This document shows positions 18,077-24,797 of a stretch of DNA of 38,179 nt, piece by piece (positions within the stretch are counted from its first letter, which is position 1; every line of letters begins with the position of its first letter). Origin of the DNA: Paenibacillus barengoltzii NBRC 101215 (GTDB taxonomy: Bacteria; Bacillota; Bacilli; Paenibacillales; Paenibacillaceae). The notes below the pieces were generated by a model. It did no database searches and had not been told where the DNA came from. It saw only the letters and a list, made by a program, of their open reading frames with translations. The DNA is taken from assembly GCF_004000745.1 (NCBI RefSeq), contig NZ_BILV01000058.1:1-38179 (forward strand). Direction: 5' to 3'. The position numbers and the translations under genes were made by a program.

Positions 18077-18858
18077 AGTTTTGCGCCTCCTTTTTCTGCG
18101 CCGAGCCCAACAAACATGCCTCTCAGCGACGGCTTCCGCTCGATCCGAAATCTCCTTCTCTCCGCTCCATCCGGCTGCTCATGCTTCAGCAAACGCCGTT
18201 CGGCGGCCCGCAGCAGCTTCTCTAATGTGAAGCTCACGACCAAATAGATGAACGCCAGAGCCAAATACGCTTCAATAAAATGCTGAGTAAGCGCGCCAAG
18301 CGTCTGGGCTTTGCCGGTGAGTTCCATGACGCCAAGGGTAAACGCCAGCGAAGTATCCTTCAACAAGGCAATCACCATATTGGAGAAGACCGGCACCGCC
18401 ACCGCCAACGCTTGCGGCAATACAATTCGGGTGAATGCTTGATGCCCCTTCATCCCGATCGCATAGGCTGCTTCGACCTGTCCCCGATCCACGGCCGTCA
18501 CCGAAGCGCGGATCATCTCCGACATAAAGGCTCCGGTATGCAGGCCGTAGGTCAAAATGACGAAGAACAACACGGGCGCTCGGGAGATATCCAGGTGGAC
18601 CAGCTTCAACAGCTCCGGCAAGCCATAGTAGAACAGGAACAATTGGATCAAGATCGGCGTCCCTCTGAAAAAAGAGACATATACCTTCGAAAACTGCTGC
18701 AACACCGGAATCCGATACAGCCGGGGGAACGCGATCACAAACCCGACGATCATTCCCGTCAGCAGCGACCCGCCCACAATCAGCAAGGTGACGCCCAGCG
18801 TCGACCACAGCTTCGAAAAGGCGCTGATCACGAAAGAAAAATCAAACGGTGCCCCCAT
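18073..18858 (-). CDS. Amino acid ABC importer permease (TcyL-like)
   Basis: A 261-residue HisQ/HisM-type permease. It has SFFRGTPILIQLFLFYYGLPELL near residue 65 and the coupling loop GQVEAAYAIGMKGHQAFTRIVLPQALAVAVP. A basic, hydrophilic C-terminal tail of roughly 40 residues (from AAERRLLKHEQPDGAERRR) extends beyond the last helix and is absent from the partner permease. GGAGGG precedes the ATG by eight bases. It starts 30 bases after the binding-protein gene, and its stop overlaps the second permease. The tail is unusual; part of it could be dispensable. Confidence 0.88.
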   Translation of the reverse strand: MGAPFDFSFVISAFSKLWSTLGVTLLIVGGSLLTGMIVGFVIAFPRLYRIPVLQQFSKVYVSFFRGTPILIQLFLFYYGLPELLKLVHLDISRAPVLFFVILTYGLHTGAFMSEMIRASVTAVDRGQVEAAYAIGMKGHQAFTRIVLPQALAVAVPVFSNMVIALLKDTSLAFTLGVMELTGKAQTLGALTQHFIEAYLALAFIYLVVSFTLEKLLRAAERRLLKHEQPDGAERRRFRIERKPSLRGMFVGLGAEKGGAKL

Positions 18859-18888
18859 GAAAATCTCCCTCCTTTCCCGCCTTGTTGA

Positions 18889-19716
18889 TTAGCTAGTGAA
18901 GTCTTCTCCCAGCCATTCCTTGCTCAGCTTGCTTAAGGTTCCATCCGCCTTCAATTCCTTGATGACCCCGTCGATCGCATCCGCCAGCTTCTGTCCCTCC
19001 GGATCGTCTTTGCGGAAGACGAAGAGAATATCGGCTTGTGACAGCTCCTCCCCGGTCGTCTTCAGCTTGCCTTGGGGATCGATCAGCGACAGCGAGAAGT
19101 CCGCTCCCAATGTGGCTTCGACGCGGCCGGAAGTGATTTGGCTGACCGTATCGTTGGCTGCACCGCTCTGGTACACGATCTCGATAGCATTGTTATTTTC
19201 CTTGTTGTAGTTCTCCAAAATTTGTGCCTGCGCGCTGGTTGGTGAGGTCAACACCTTCTTCCCCTTCAAATCATCCAAGGAATGAATCGTATTGTTGTCT
19301 TTCGCGACGATGATCTTATTTCTCCAGTGCGCGTAGGGCTCTTTGTTAAACAGGTATTTCTCGGACCGCTCCGGGTTCTTCTCCATCTCATGAGCGACAA
19401 AATCGATCTTCTTCGTCTCCAAGCTCAGCAGCAGGTTGGAAAACTCCTGGGTATGGAACTCGAATTCATATTCCTCAAGACGCTGATCGATCTCGCGGAC
19501 CAGCTCAACGTCAAATCCGGTTAATTTCCCGTTCTCGTCGATAAAGCATACTTTCGGAAAGCCTGTGCCCGTCCCTACGATGATTTTCTTCACTTCCCCC
19601 GTGTCCGCACTCGCCGCCGTATCCTTCGCTTCCGTCCCGCCGGACGCTCCCGCTCCGCATCCTGCCAGCGCCCCCGCTAACACCAGTACGGCCGCTGCAC
19701 TTAACCATCTCTTCAT
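18889..19716 (-). CDS. Amino acid ABC binding lipoprotein (TcyJ/TcyK-like)
   Basis: The ATG at 19716 is preferred (GGAAGGGG eight bases upstream) over a GTG at 19740 with no ribosome site. The 275-residue product begins MKRWLSAAAVLVLAGALAGCGAG; the lipobox LAGC puts the anchored cysteine near residue 19. The mature part is an SBP_bac_3 protein: GFPKVCFIDENGKLTGFDVE, LVREIDQRLEEYEFEF, SLDDLKGKKVLTSPTSAQAQ and KLSKEWLGEDFTS. It captures the ligand for the TcyLMN-type importer. B. subtilis has two such genes (tcyJ, tcyK) in its cluster, while only one is present here. It is the first gene of the first transcript. Confidence 0.9.
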   Translation of the reverse strand: MKRWLSAAAVLVLAGALAGCGAGASGGTEAKDTAASADTGEVKKIIVGTGTGFPKVCFIDENGKLTGFDVELVREIDQRLEEYEFEFHTQEFSNLLLSLETKKIDFVAHEMEKNPERSEKYLFNKEPYAHWRNKIIVAKDNNTIHSLDDLKGKKVLTSPTSAQAQILENYNKENNNAIEIVYQSGAANDTVSQITSGRVEATLGADFSLSLIDPQGKLKTTGEELSQADILFVFRKDDPEGQKLADAIDGVIKELKADGTLSKLSKEWLGEDFTS

Positions 19717-19768
19717 GTCTCTAACCCCTTCCTTATTCACGGTGATCTTTGTTTTACAATCCCTATAA

Positions 19769-19784
19769 GTTTAGTCAGGATTAT
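19769..19784 (-). promoter_or_regulatory. Shared motif upstream of the importer operon (candidate LysR site)
   Basis: GTTTAGTCAGGATTAT on the plus strand lies 53 bases before the start codon of the binding-protein gene. It matches the motifs at 10542 and 20888 (11 of 16 positions invariant in all three). On the minus strand it sits inside the imperfect palindrome ATAA-N12-TTAT. I could not place a trustworthy -10/-35 pair. Confidence 0.55.
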
Positions 19785-19819
19785 GTTGACACTACTTTAC
19801 TGTGATTTTTGTTACACGT

Positions 19820-20728
19820 CTAATCGAGTTTTTCTATGGGTACATGCAAATCGTCGATAGGAGAAGCGCCTAGCTCTAACAAAGCGTCCAAAAACACGTT
19901 GTTTTCACCGCTGAGGGAGATAAGGTGGGTTTGTAAAGAAACGCCTGCCGTCTCAAGGATGTCTACCGGCACGAGGATTCCCTCCTGCACTTCTTGTCTG
20001 GCGGACAACCCAGGGAGAAAGCAGATGCCGGCCCGGCTGATCACAAGCTTCTTCGCAGTCTCGGCATTATCGACTTGAAACACGATGTTTGGCGGCTGCT
20101 CCAGGCTTTCGAACGCGCGGTGAATTCGCATCCAGTCGAGGGAGCCGCATTCGAAGAACACCAGCGGTTCCCGCCGGATGTCGCGGATGGATGCACTTCC
20201 GGCAGCGGCAAGCGGGTGATCCTTATACACGTATAGCCGGATCGGATCATCATAGAAAGGATAGGATTGGAACGACGGACTCATCTGCTTGCGTGCAAAT
20301 GCCACATCGATTTCCTTGGCCGCCAGCTTGCCTGCCAGAACGTCAGTCGGACCGGTTGTCACCTTGAAGTTGATCAGCGGAAAGCGTTGATGCAGAAGCA
20401 CGAGCAGGTGCGGCATTAAATAGTTGGACACGGAAACGGTGCTGCCAATCCGAAGCTCCTCAGGGGTACCCGACCGGGAATGGAGATGATGTTTTCCCTT
20501 TTGGTAGATCTGGAGGATTTGCTGGGCATAAGGCAGAAATTGTTTTCCCTTCTCCGTCAGCTGGATTTGTTTCCCCAAGCGATCGAACAATCGGCAATCC
20601 AGCTCCCGCTCCAGCGATTGAATCCGCGCGGTCACCGTCGGCTGCGAAAGAAATAACACCTCCGCCGCTTTGTTGAAGCTGCCGTAGTGATTGATGTATA
20701 CAAACGCCTCAATATGATCGATGTTCAA
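19820..20728 (-). CDS. LysR-family transcriptional regulator (YtlI-like role)
   Basis: A TTG at 20728 is taken as the start because GGGAGGG lies six bases upstream and the protein then begins directly with the LysR helix-turn-helix (NIDHIEAFVYINHYGSFNKAAEVLFLSQPTVTARIQSLERELDCRLFDR). A longer frame from 20833 would encode a 35-residue tail unlike any LysR protein and would cross the promoter. The 302-residue length is normal. The C-terminal two-lobed effector domain starts around residue 90 (ELRIGSTVSVSNYLMPHLL). In B. subtilis the LysR protein YtlI activates the ytmI operon; this gene occupies the same regulatory position. It ends about 100 bases before the importer operon start. Confidence 0.9.
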   Translation of the reverse strand: MNIDHIEAFVYINHYGSFNKAAEVLFLSQPTVTARIQSLERELDCRLFDRLGKQIQLTEKGKQFLPYAQQILQIYQKGKHHLHSRSGTPEELRIGSTVSVSNYLMPHLLVLLHQRFPLINFKVTTGPTDVLAGKLAAKEIDVAFARKQMSPSFQSYPFYDDPIRLYVYKDHPLAAAGSASIRDIRREPLVFFECGSLDWMRIHRAFESLEQPPNIVFQVDNAETAKKLVISRAGICFLPGLSARQEVQEGILVPVDILETAGVSLQTHLISLSGENNVFLDALLELGASPIDDLHVPIEKLD

Positions 20729-20804
20729 AAAGATCCCTCCCCTAATTACTCTATATTTCTTACTATACCAATCTACATAGGCGGTTTTATTGAAATTATC
20801 CTTA

Positions 20805-20833
20805 ATCTTAGGGAGCCCGCCACTTTTTGTCAA
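20805..20833 (-). promoter_or_regulatory. Sigma-A promoter of the LysR gene
   Basis: On the minus strand TTGACA (20833-20828) is followed after exactly 17 bases by TAAGAT (20810-20805). It leaves a leader of about 70 bases before the TTG start. It lies downstream of, and pointing away from, the shared motif at 20888. Confidence 0.65.
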
Positions 20834-20887
20834 TCGTTCGATATAGAATTTTTTAATGTCTGTGTAAATATTTTTATATTCCGATGC

Positions 20888-20912
20888 GGTTAGTCGGTAT
20901 TTAGTCTATACT
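20888..20912 (+). promoter_or_regulatory. Divergent control site: shared motif plus -10 of the GNAT gene
   Basis: GGTTAGTCGGTATTTA (20888-20903) matches the motifs at the two leftward transcripts. A second TTAGTC begins 11 bases after the first (20890 and 20901), one helical turn on. A TATACT -10 at 20907-20912 follows directly with no good -35, as expected if a bound activator recruits polymerase to the rightward GNAT gene. Confidence 0.55.
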
Positions 20913-20972
20913 GATTTCACTTCACCTGATTGGGATGTTAAATGAATTACTTCGATAAGGAGTGTTGGAGAG

Positions 20973-21518
20973 ATGAGCCGTTTAGAGCAGGAAGTGTTAA
21001 TCCGGGATGCCCGGGAGGATGAACGGGAACAAATTGCCAAGGTGATGCTGGAAGCTTACCGGCAATATGCGTTTGATATGCCCCGTGAGCGGTGGGAGGA
21101 ATATCGCGAGAACATCCGAAGCTCTGTCTACGGCAACGGCCCTTATGCCCGCCTTGTCGCCGAGCTTAACGGAGACATCGTGGGCAGCGTGCAGCTGTTC
21201 CTGAACTCGGAAGCGGCCTATGGGAGATCGGACCTAGGCATCCAATCCCCCATCATCCGGCTGCTCGCCGTATCCCCCTATGCCCGCAGACGCGGAATTG
21301 CAAAGCAGCTTATTCGTGAGGCCGCCCGCCGATCCCTGGAGCTGGGCGCCCGCACGCTGTACCTACATACGTCGGACATGATGGCCGCTGCGGTGAAGCT
21401 GTATGAGAGCCTCGGATTCGAACGGGCTTACGAAGCTGATACGACCAATGGGGAGACCCTGGTCAAATCGTATAAGATCCAATTGACGGACGCGTTGCCC
21501 CTGCTGCAAACCTCGTAA
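20973..21518 (+). CDS. GNAT N-acetyltransferase (SnaA/YtmI-like candidate)
   Basis: A 181-residue GNAT protein. Motif A is clear: IIRLLAVSPYARRRGIAKQL, with the acetyl-CoA loop R-R-R-G-I-A near residue 113, followed by AARRSLELGARTLYLHTSD and YESLGFERAYE. AAGGAG precedes the ATG. It is transcribed away from the LysR gene, with the cluster's shared motif between them. In B. subtilis SnaA (YtmI) N-acetylates S-(2-succino)cysteine as the first catabolic step. The size and location fit that role, but GNAT sequences are too diverse for certainty. Confidence 0.82.
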   Translation: MSRLEQEVLIRDAREDEREQIAKVMLEAYRQYAFDMPRERWEEYRENIRSSVYGNGPYARLVAELNGDIVGSVQLFLNSEAAYGRSDLGIQSPIIRLLAVSPYARRRGIAKQLIREAARRSLELGARTLYLHTSDMMAAAVKLYESLGFERAYEADTTNGETLVKSYKIQLTDALPLLQTS

Positions 21519-21584
21519 GTACAATCAATCAGGGGCGTTCGCTCATGATATCCCCCTTTCTGGCATCTGGCCTGTCTCCTAAGC

Positions 21585-21590
21585 TATAAT
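21585..21590 (+). promoter_or_regulatory. -10 box (TATAAT) for the alarmone synthetase gene
   Basis: A perfect TATAAT stands 48 bases before the chosen start codon of the next gene. No convincing -35 is found 16-18 bases upstream. Confidence 0.4.
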
Positions 21591-21637
21591 GGAAATGGAA
21601 ATCATGTGATGAACAATGTTAAAGGATGGAGCCCCTA

Positions 21638-22387
21638 ATGATAAATCAATCTTTTGTGAACCCCTTAGAGCAAATGAAGGCCATGCAGAAGTCGTTGACC
21701 CGATTTATGATGATGTACAAATTTGCTCTCCACGAGGTGGAGACAAAAATCGAAATTTTGCAGGAGGAGTTTCAGCTTCTCCACGACTACAATCCGATCG
21801 AGCATACGAAGTCTAGAATCAAATCTCCGGAAAGCATCATGAAGAAGCTGTACCGCAAAGGCGGCGCTTCCTCCTTAGAGGATATCAAGCGCAGTATCCG
21901 CGACATCGCCGGCATTCGCATCACCTGTTCGTTTATCTCGGACATTTACCGGATCAGCGAAATGCTGCAGGCGCAGAAGGACCTGAAGATCCTTACGATC
22001 AAAGATTACATCAAGAACCCCAAGCCGAACGGATACAAAAGCCTGCACATGCTGGTCGAAGTGCCGGTGTTCATGTCAGACGGCGAGGAAATGGTGTGTG
22101 TCGAAATTCAGATCCGCACCATTGCCATGGATTTCTGGGCCAGTCTGGAGCACAAAATTTTCTATAAATACAACGAGTCCGTACCGGATCGTCTGCTCCA
22201 GGATCTCAAGAACGCCGCCGACACCGCCTACGAGCTGGACTTGAAAATGGAACAGCTGCAGCAGGAAATGGAGGAAATCAAGCACGCTCACCAAGTCGAA
22301 GCCTCCGAAGAGTTCCAGTTGCTCATCGACAACCAGAAGTTCAACATTCCGCAGAAGCTGCTGAAGTTGTTGTCGGGCGGGGAATGA
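21638..22387 (+). CDS. Small alarmone synthetase, RelA/SpoT-domain GTP pyrophosphokinase
   Basis: The ATG at 21638 is chosen because GGATGGAG lies six to seven bases before it; the ATG at 21626 abuts its purine run without spacing. The 249-residue protein has a single synthetase domain with no hydrolase, TGS or ACT domain. Key segments are KSRIKSPESIMKKLYRKGG, SIRDIAGIRITCSFISDIYR, KDYIKNPKPNGYKSLHML and EIQIRTIAMDFWASLEHKI. It makes (p)ppGpp from ATP and GDP/GTP. This is the RelQ/RelP (YjbM/YwaC) class. A C-terminal acidic coiled-coil (DLKMEQLQQEMEEIKHAHQ) probably mediates oligomerisation. It is a single-gene unit ended by the hairpin at 22411. Confidence 0.93.
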   Translation: MINQSFVNPLEQMKAMQKSLTRFMMMYKFALHEVETKIEILQEEFQLLHDYNPIEHTKSRIKSPESIMKKLYRKGGASSLEDIKRSIRDIAGIRITCSFISDIYRISEMLQAQKDLKILTIKDYIKNPKPNGYKSLHMLVEVPVFMSDGEEMVCVEIQIRTIAMDFWASLEHKIFYKYNESVPDRLLQDLKNAADTAYELDLKMEQLQQEMEEIKHAHQVEASEEFQLLIDNQKFNIPQKLLKLLSGGE

Positions 22388-22410
22388 GCCTTAGGAAGAC
22401 CTACAAGAAT

Positions 22411-22463
22411 AGGAGTTGCCCTGTACCATCATCAAGATGGGAGGTGCAACTCCTTCTTCATTT
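22411..22463. terminator. Intrinsic terminator between convergent genes
   Basis: AGGAGTTGC pairs with GCAACTCCT around an inner CCATC/GATGG stem, followed on the plus strand by a T-rich CTTCATTT. It separates the alarmone synthetase gene from the convergent helicase gene. Confidence 0.75.
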
Positions 22464-23694
22464 AGCGGGATTGTCTTACACGTTTGGTGTTCAAGGATTC
22501 CGTGCGCTTCTTGGACTCCCTTGCCGGCTGCACCGGCTTTGGAGCTGGGGCGGTCTGCTGCATCGGATAAGGGTGCTCCTTAATGACAGGGATCCGCTTT
22601 CCGATCAATTTCTCGATATCGGCCAGGTACGGCTTCTCGTCAAAATCGCAGAACGAAATGGCGACGCCGCTTTGTCCGGCCCGGCCGGTCCGCCCGATCC
22701 GGTGGACGTATGTTTCGGGAATATTCGGCAGCTCATAGTTGATGACGTGGGACAACTCGTCGATGTCGATGCCCCGTGCCGCAATATCGGTAGCAACCAG
22801 GACGCGCAAGGTGCGATTCTTGAAATCTTGCAAAGCCGTCTGCCTAGCGCCTTGCGATTTGTCGCCATGGATGGCTTTGGCGCTGACCTGCGCCTTCGTT
22901 AAGTGGCGCACCAACCGGTCCGCCCCATGCTTGGTCCGCGTAAAGACGATGGCGGATTCGATGGACGGGTCTTTCAAAAGATGAATCAGCAGATCCCTCT
23001 TGTTGCCCTTGTCCACGTAATACAGATACTGCCCGATGGTGTCCACCGTTGAGGAAACCGGTGTAATCTCCACCTTGACGGGATTTCTCAAGATGGAATT
23101 AGCCATTTGCGCGATCGCGCCGGGCATCGTGGCAGAGAAGAGCAAGGTTTGCCGTTGGGACGGCGTCTTGGCGATGATCTTCTTCACGTCATGGATAAAG
23201 CCCATGTCCAGCATGCGGTCCGCTTCATCCAAAATCAGAAGCTCCACGTCCTTCAGATCAATCAGCTTCTGCTGCATGAGATCGTTCAGCCTTCCCGGCG
23301 TGGCTACCAGAATATCTACGCCTTTCTGCAGTGCAGTCTCCTGCGGTTTCTGCGACACGCCGCCAAAGATAACTGCACATTTCAGAGGCAGGTACTTGCC
23401 GTAGGCGCAAAAATTCTCGTAAATCTGCAGCGCCAGCTCGCGGGTTGGCGTAATCACAAGCGCGCGGATGTTCCGTCGGCCTGCGCGCGGGGCGCCATCC
23501 TTATGCAGCAACTGCAGGGTGGGGATGGCAAATGCTGCGGTTTTCCCCGTACCGGTCTGCGCGCAACCCAATAAGTCTTGGCCGCCCAGAATCGGAGGAA
23601 TCGCTTGTTGTTGAATGGGCGTAGGTGTCGTATAGTTTTCCTGTTCCAACGCTTTTAAGATCGATGGGATCAGGTTCAGTTCTTTAAATTGCAT
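22462..23694 (-). CDS. DEAD-box ATP-dependent RNA helicase (RhlE-like)
   Basis: A 410-residue helicase with every core motif. Q motif F3 plus PTPIQQQAIP, Walker A AQTGTGKT at 45-52, PTRELALQ, TPGRL, DEAD in LILDEADRMLDMGF, SAT, and in the second domain HGDKSQGAR, RVLVATDIAARGIDI and HRIGRTGR. The short C-terminal tail is basic and Pro/Lys/Arg-rich (ESKKRTESLNTKRVRQSR), as expected for RNA binding. AAGGAG precedes the ATG. It unwinds structured RNA and may act in ribosome assembly, RNA decay or cold adaptation. It is transcribed alone from a promoter at 23781-23809. Confidence 0.93.
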   Translation of the reverse strand: MQFKELNLIPSILKALEQENYTTPTPIQQQAIPPILGGQDLLGCAQTGTGKTAAFAIPTLQLLHKDGAPRAGRRNIRALVITPTRELALQIYENFCAYGKYLPLKCAVIFGGVSQKPQETALQKGVDILVATPGRLNDLMQQKLIDLKDVELLILDEADRMLDMGFIHDVKKIIAKTPSQRQTLLFSATMPGAIAQMANSILRNPVKVEITPVSSTVDTIGQYLYYVDKGNKRDLLIHLLKDPSIESAIVFTRTKHGADRLVRHLTKAQVSAKAIHGDKSQGARQTALQDFKNRTLRVLVATDIAARGIDIDELSHVINYELPNIPETYVHRIGRTGRAGQSGVAISFCDFDEKPYLADIEKLIGKRIPVIKEHPYPMQQTAPAPKPVQPARESKKRTESLNTKRVRQSR

Positions 23695-23780
23695 AAATAA
23701 CTCCTTGCCGGCCTTACTGCCGGAACACTAATTTTGGCAGGAAGTGCCCAAGGCTTGAAGCTCGTTCCACCAATCCTACC

Positions 23781-23809
23781 AATATAACACTTCACAGGTA
23801 ACCCGGCAA
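23781..23809 (-). promoter_or_regulatory. Sigma-A promoter of the DEAD-box helicase gene
   Basis: On the minus strand TTGCCG (23809-23804), a 17-base spacer and TATATT (23786-23781) precede the ATG by about 85 bases. The -35 is a weak match, four of six. Confidence 0.5.
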
Positions 23810-23878
23810 ATGGAGAGTTGAGGCCGGAACGGTTCAAATGCGTGCACGTTGTCGACCGTTTGAATGTTCTCCTTCCCA

Positions 23879-23901
23879 CAGGGCCTTCGGATAAGGCCCT
23901 G
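23879..23901. other. Perfect hairpin without a T run
   Basis: CAGGGCCTT and AAGGCCCTG form a perfect 9-base stem with a 5-base loop, downstream of the leftward GNAT gene. Neither strand has a following T run, so terminator function is possible but unproven. Confidence 0.45.
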
Positions 23902-23956
23902 TTGCGGCGTTATTTCCTCCTCACTGTACCTCATGAATGGGGGCAGATGCCACTAC

Positions 23957-24550
23957 TTACCTGCGCACTGCGTAATCCCTCACCTGACACAACCAAACCA
24001 TATGATCCTGCCCCGGCCCCCAGTAGTCCTTAGCCACGACATAAGGTTCGCCGAACTTACGCAGCCACTTCTGCTGCGCCCGCTTATAGCCGCTGTCGAG
24101 ACAGAACCGCTCGATCCCCCGCTCTTGCAGCGCCTTCGCCATCGCCTCGATCAACGCCGCCCCGATGCCTTGTCCTTGATTGGCGGGCAGCACGTACAAG
24201 CTTCCCATCTCGCCAACCTCATCCAACGCGTGCTGGGTGCAATCCCTGGTTTCCTTCCCGCAAGGGCCAAAGGAAATCGTCCCCACCACCTCCCGCCCGA
24301 TCTTCGCAACGAGAAATAGGACGGGGCTCTCCCCCGCTGTTTTCCCTTCCCCATGCGGATCAGAGCTGGATGCAGCCCCAAGGGCGGCGTTCACCAGCTT
24401 TCTTTTTCCATCCACTTCTTCGCGGATATCTTCTATTAAATGTCCGAGCCCTTCCGCGGCAAACGCCTCCGGAATCGTCTGCTCGAATACGCGGCAGGCT
24501 TGCTCTCGATCTTCAGCGGTTAGCGGTACGATCACGAAATTTTCGACCAT
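23957..24550 (-). CDS. GNAT-family N-acetyltransferase
   Basis: The ATG at 24550 is selected because AAGGAGGG lies just upstream; an earlier in-frame start at 24601 has no ribosome site. The 197-residue protein starts MVENFVIVPLTAEDREQACR and has a long acidic insert after the first helices. It shows a clear acetyl-CoA motif, GSLYVLPANQGQGIGAALIEA (Q-G-Q-G-I-G), followed by ERGIERFCLDSGYKRAQQKWLRKFGEPY. It is a monocistronic gene between the helicase and the ABC exporter. The acetyl acceptor cannot be predicted. Confidence 0.82.
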   Translation of the reverse strand: MVENFVIVPLTAEDREQACRVFEQTIPEAFAAEGLGHLIEDIREEVDGKRKLVNAALGAASSSDPHGEGKTAGESPVLFLVAKIGREVVGTISFGPCGKETRDCTQHALDEVGEMGSLYVLPANQGQGIGAALIEAMAKALQERGIERFCLDSGYKRAQQKWLRKFGEPYVVAKDYWGPGQDHMVWLCQVRDYAVRR

Positions 24551-24718
24551 GGCGATCCCTCCTTCAAATTTTTTTCGTATCGACCTGCAAAATTGGAGCA
24601 ATTCACTTCATATTCTAAAGAATTTACCGAAATAAAAGCAAAGAGGCGATCCCATCACGAAAACGCAAACCTACGTGACAACACGCTGGAATATGCGGGT
24701 TTTACCTGTGAACGGTTG

Positions 24719-24727
24719 TGGTATAAT
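24719..24727 (+). promoter_or_regulatory. Extended -10 promoter of the ABC exporter operon
   Basis: TG-G-TATAAT (24719-24727) is a perfect extended -10 element and lacks a clear -35, which extended -10 promoters can tolerate. The leader before the start codon is about 65 bases, too short for an attenuator of the kind known upstream of B. subtilis bmrCD. Confidence 0.65.
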
Positions 24728-24797
24728 CACGATGATTTGCGAAAATGAAGATTGCTTTTAACAGCTTGCAACAACAAACAGAAACGGGTGATCAGAA

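Noticed and set aside
19717..19819. Riboswitch or T-box ahead of the importer operon
   Set aside because: The leader is short and I see no S-box, T-box or terminator/antiterminator pair, only the shared 16-base motif.
20729..20833. N-terminal extension of the LysR protein
   Set aside because: It crosses the TTGACA/TAAGAT promoter, lacks a ribosome site, and its residues are unlike LysR N-termini. The TTG at 20728 has GGGAGGG at the right spacing.
21519..21560. Terminator after the divergent GNAT gene
   Set aside because: AGGGG/CCCCT can pair but with a loop of about 18 bases and only three T after it, too weak to call.
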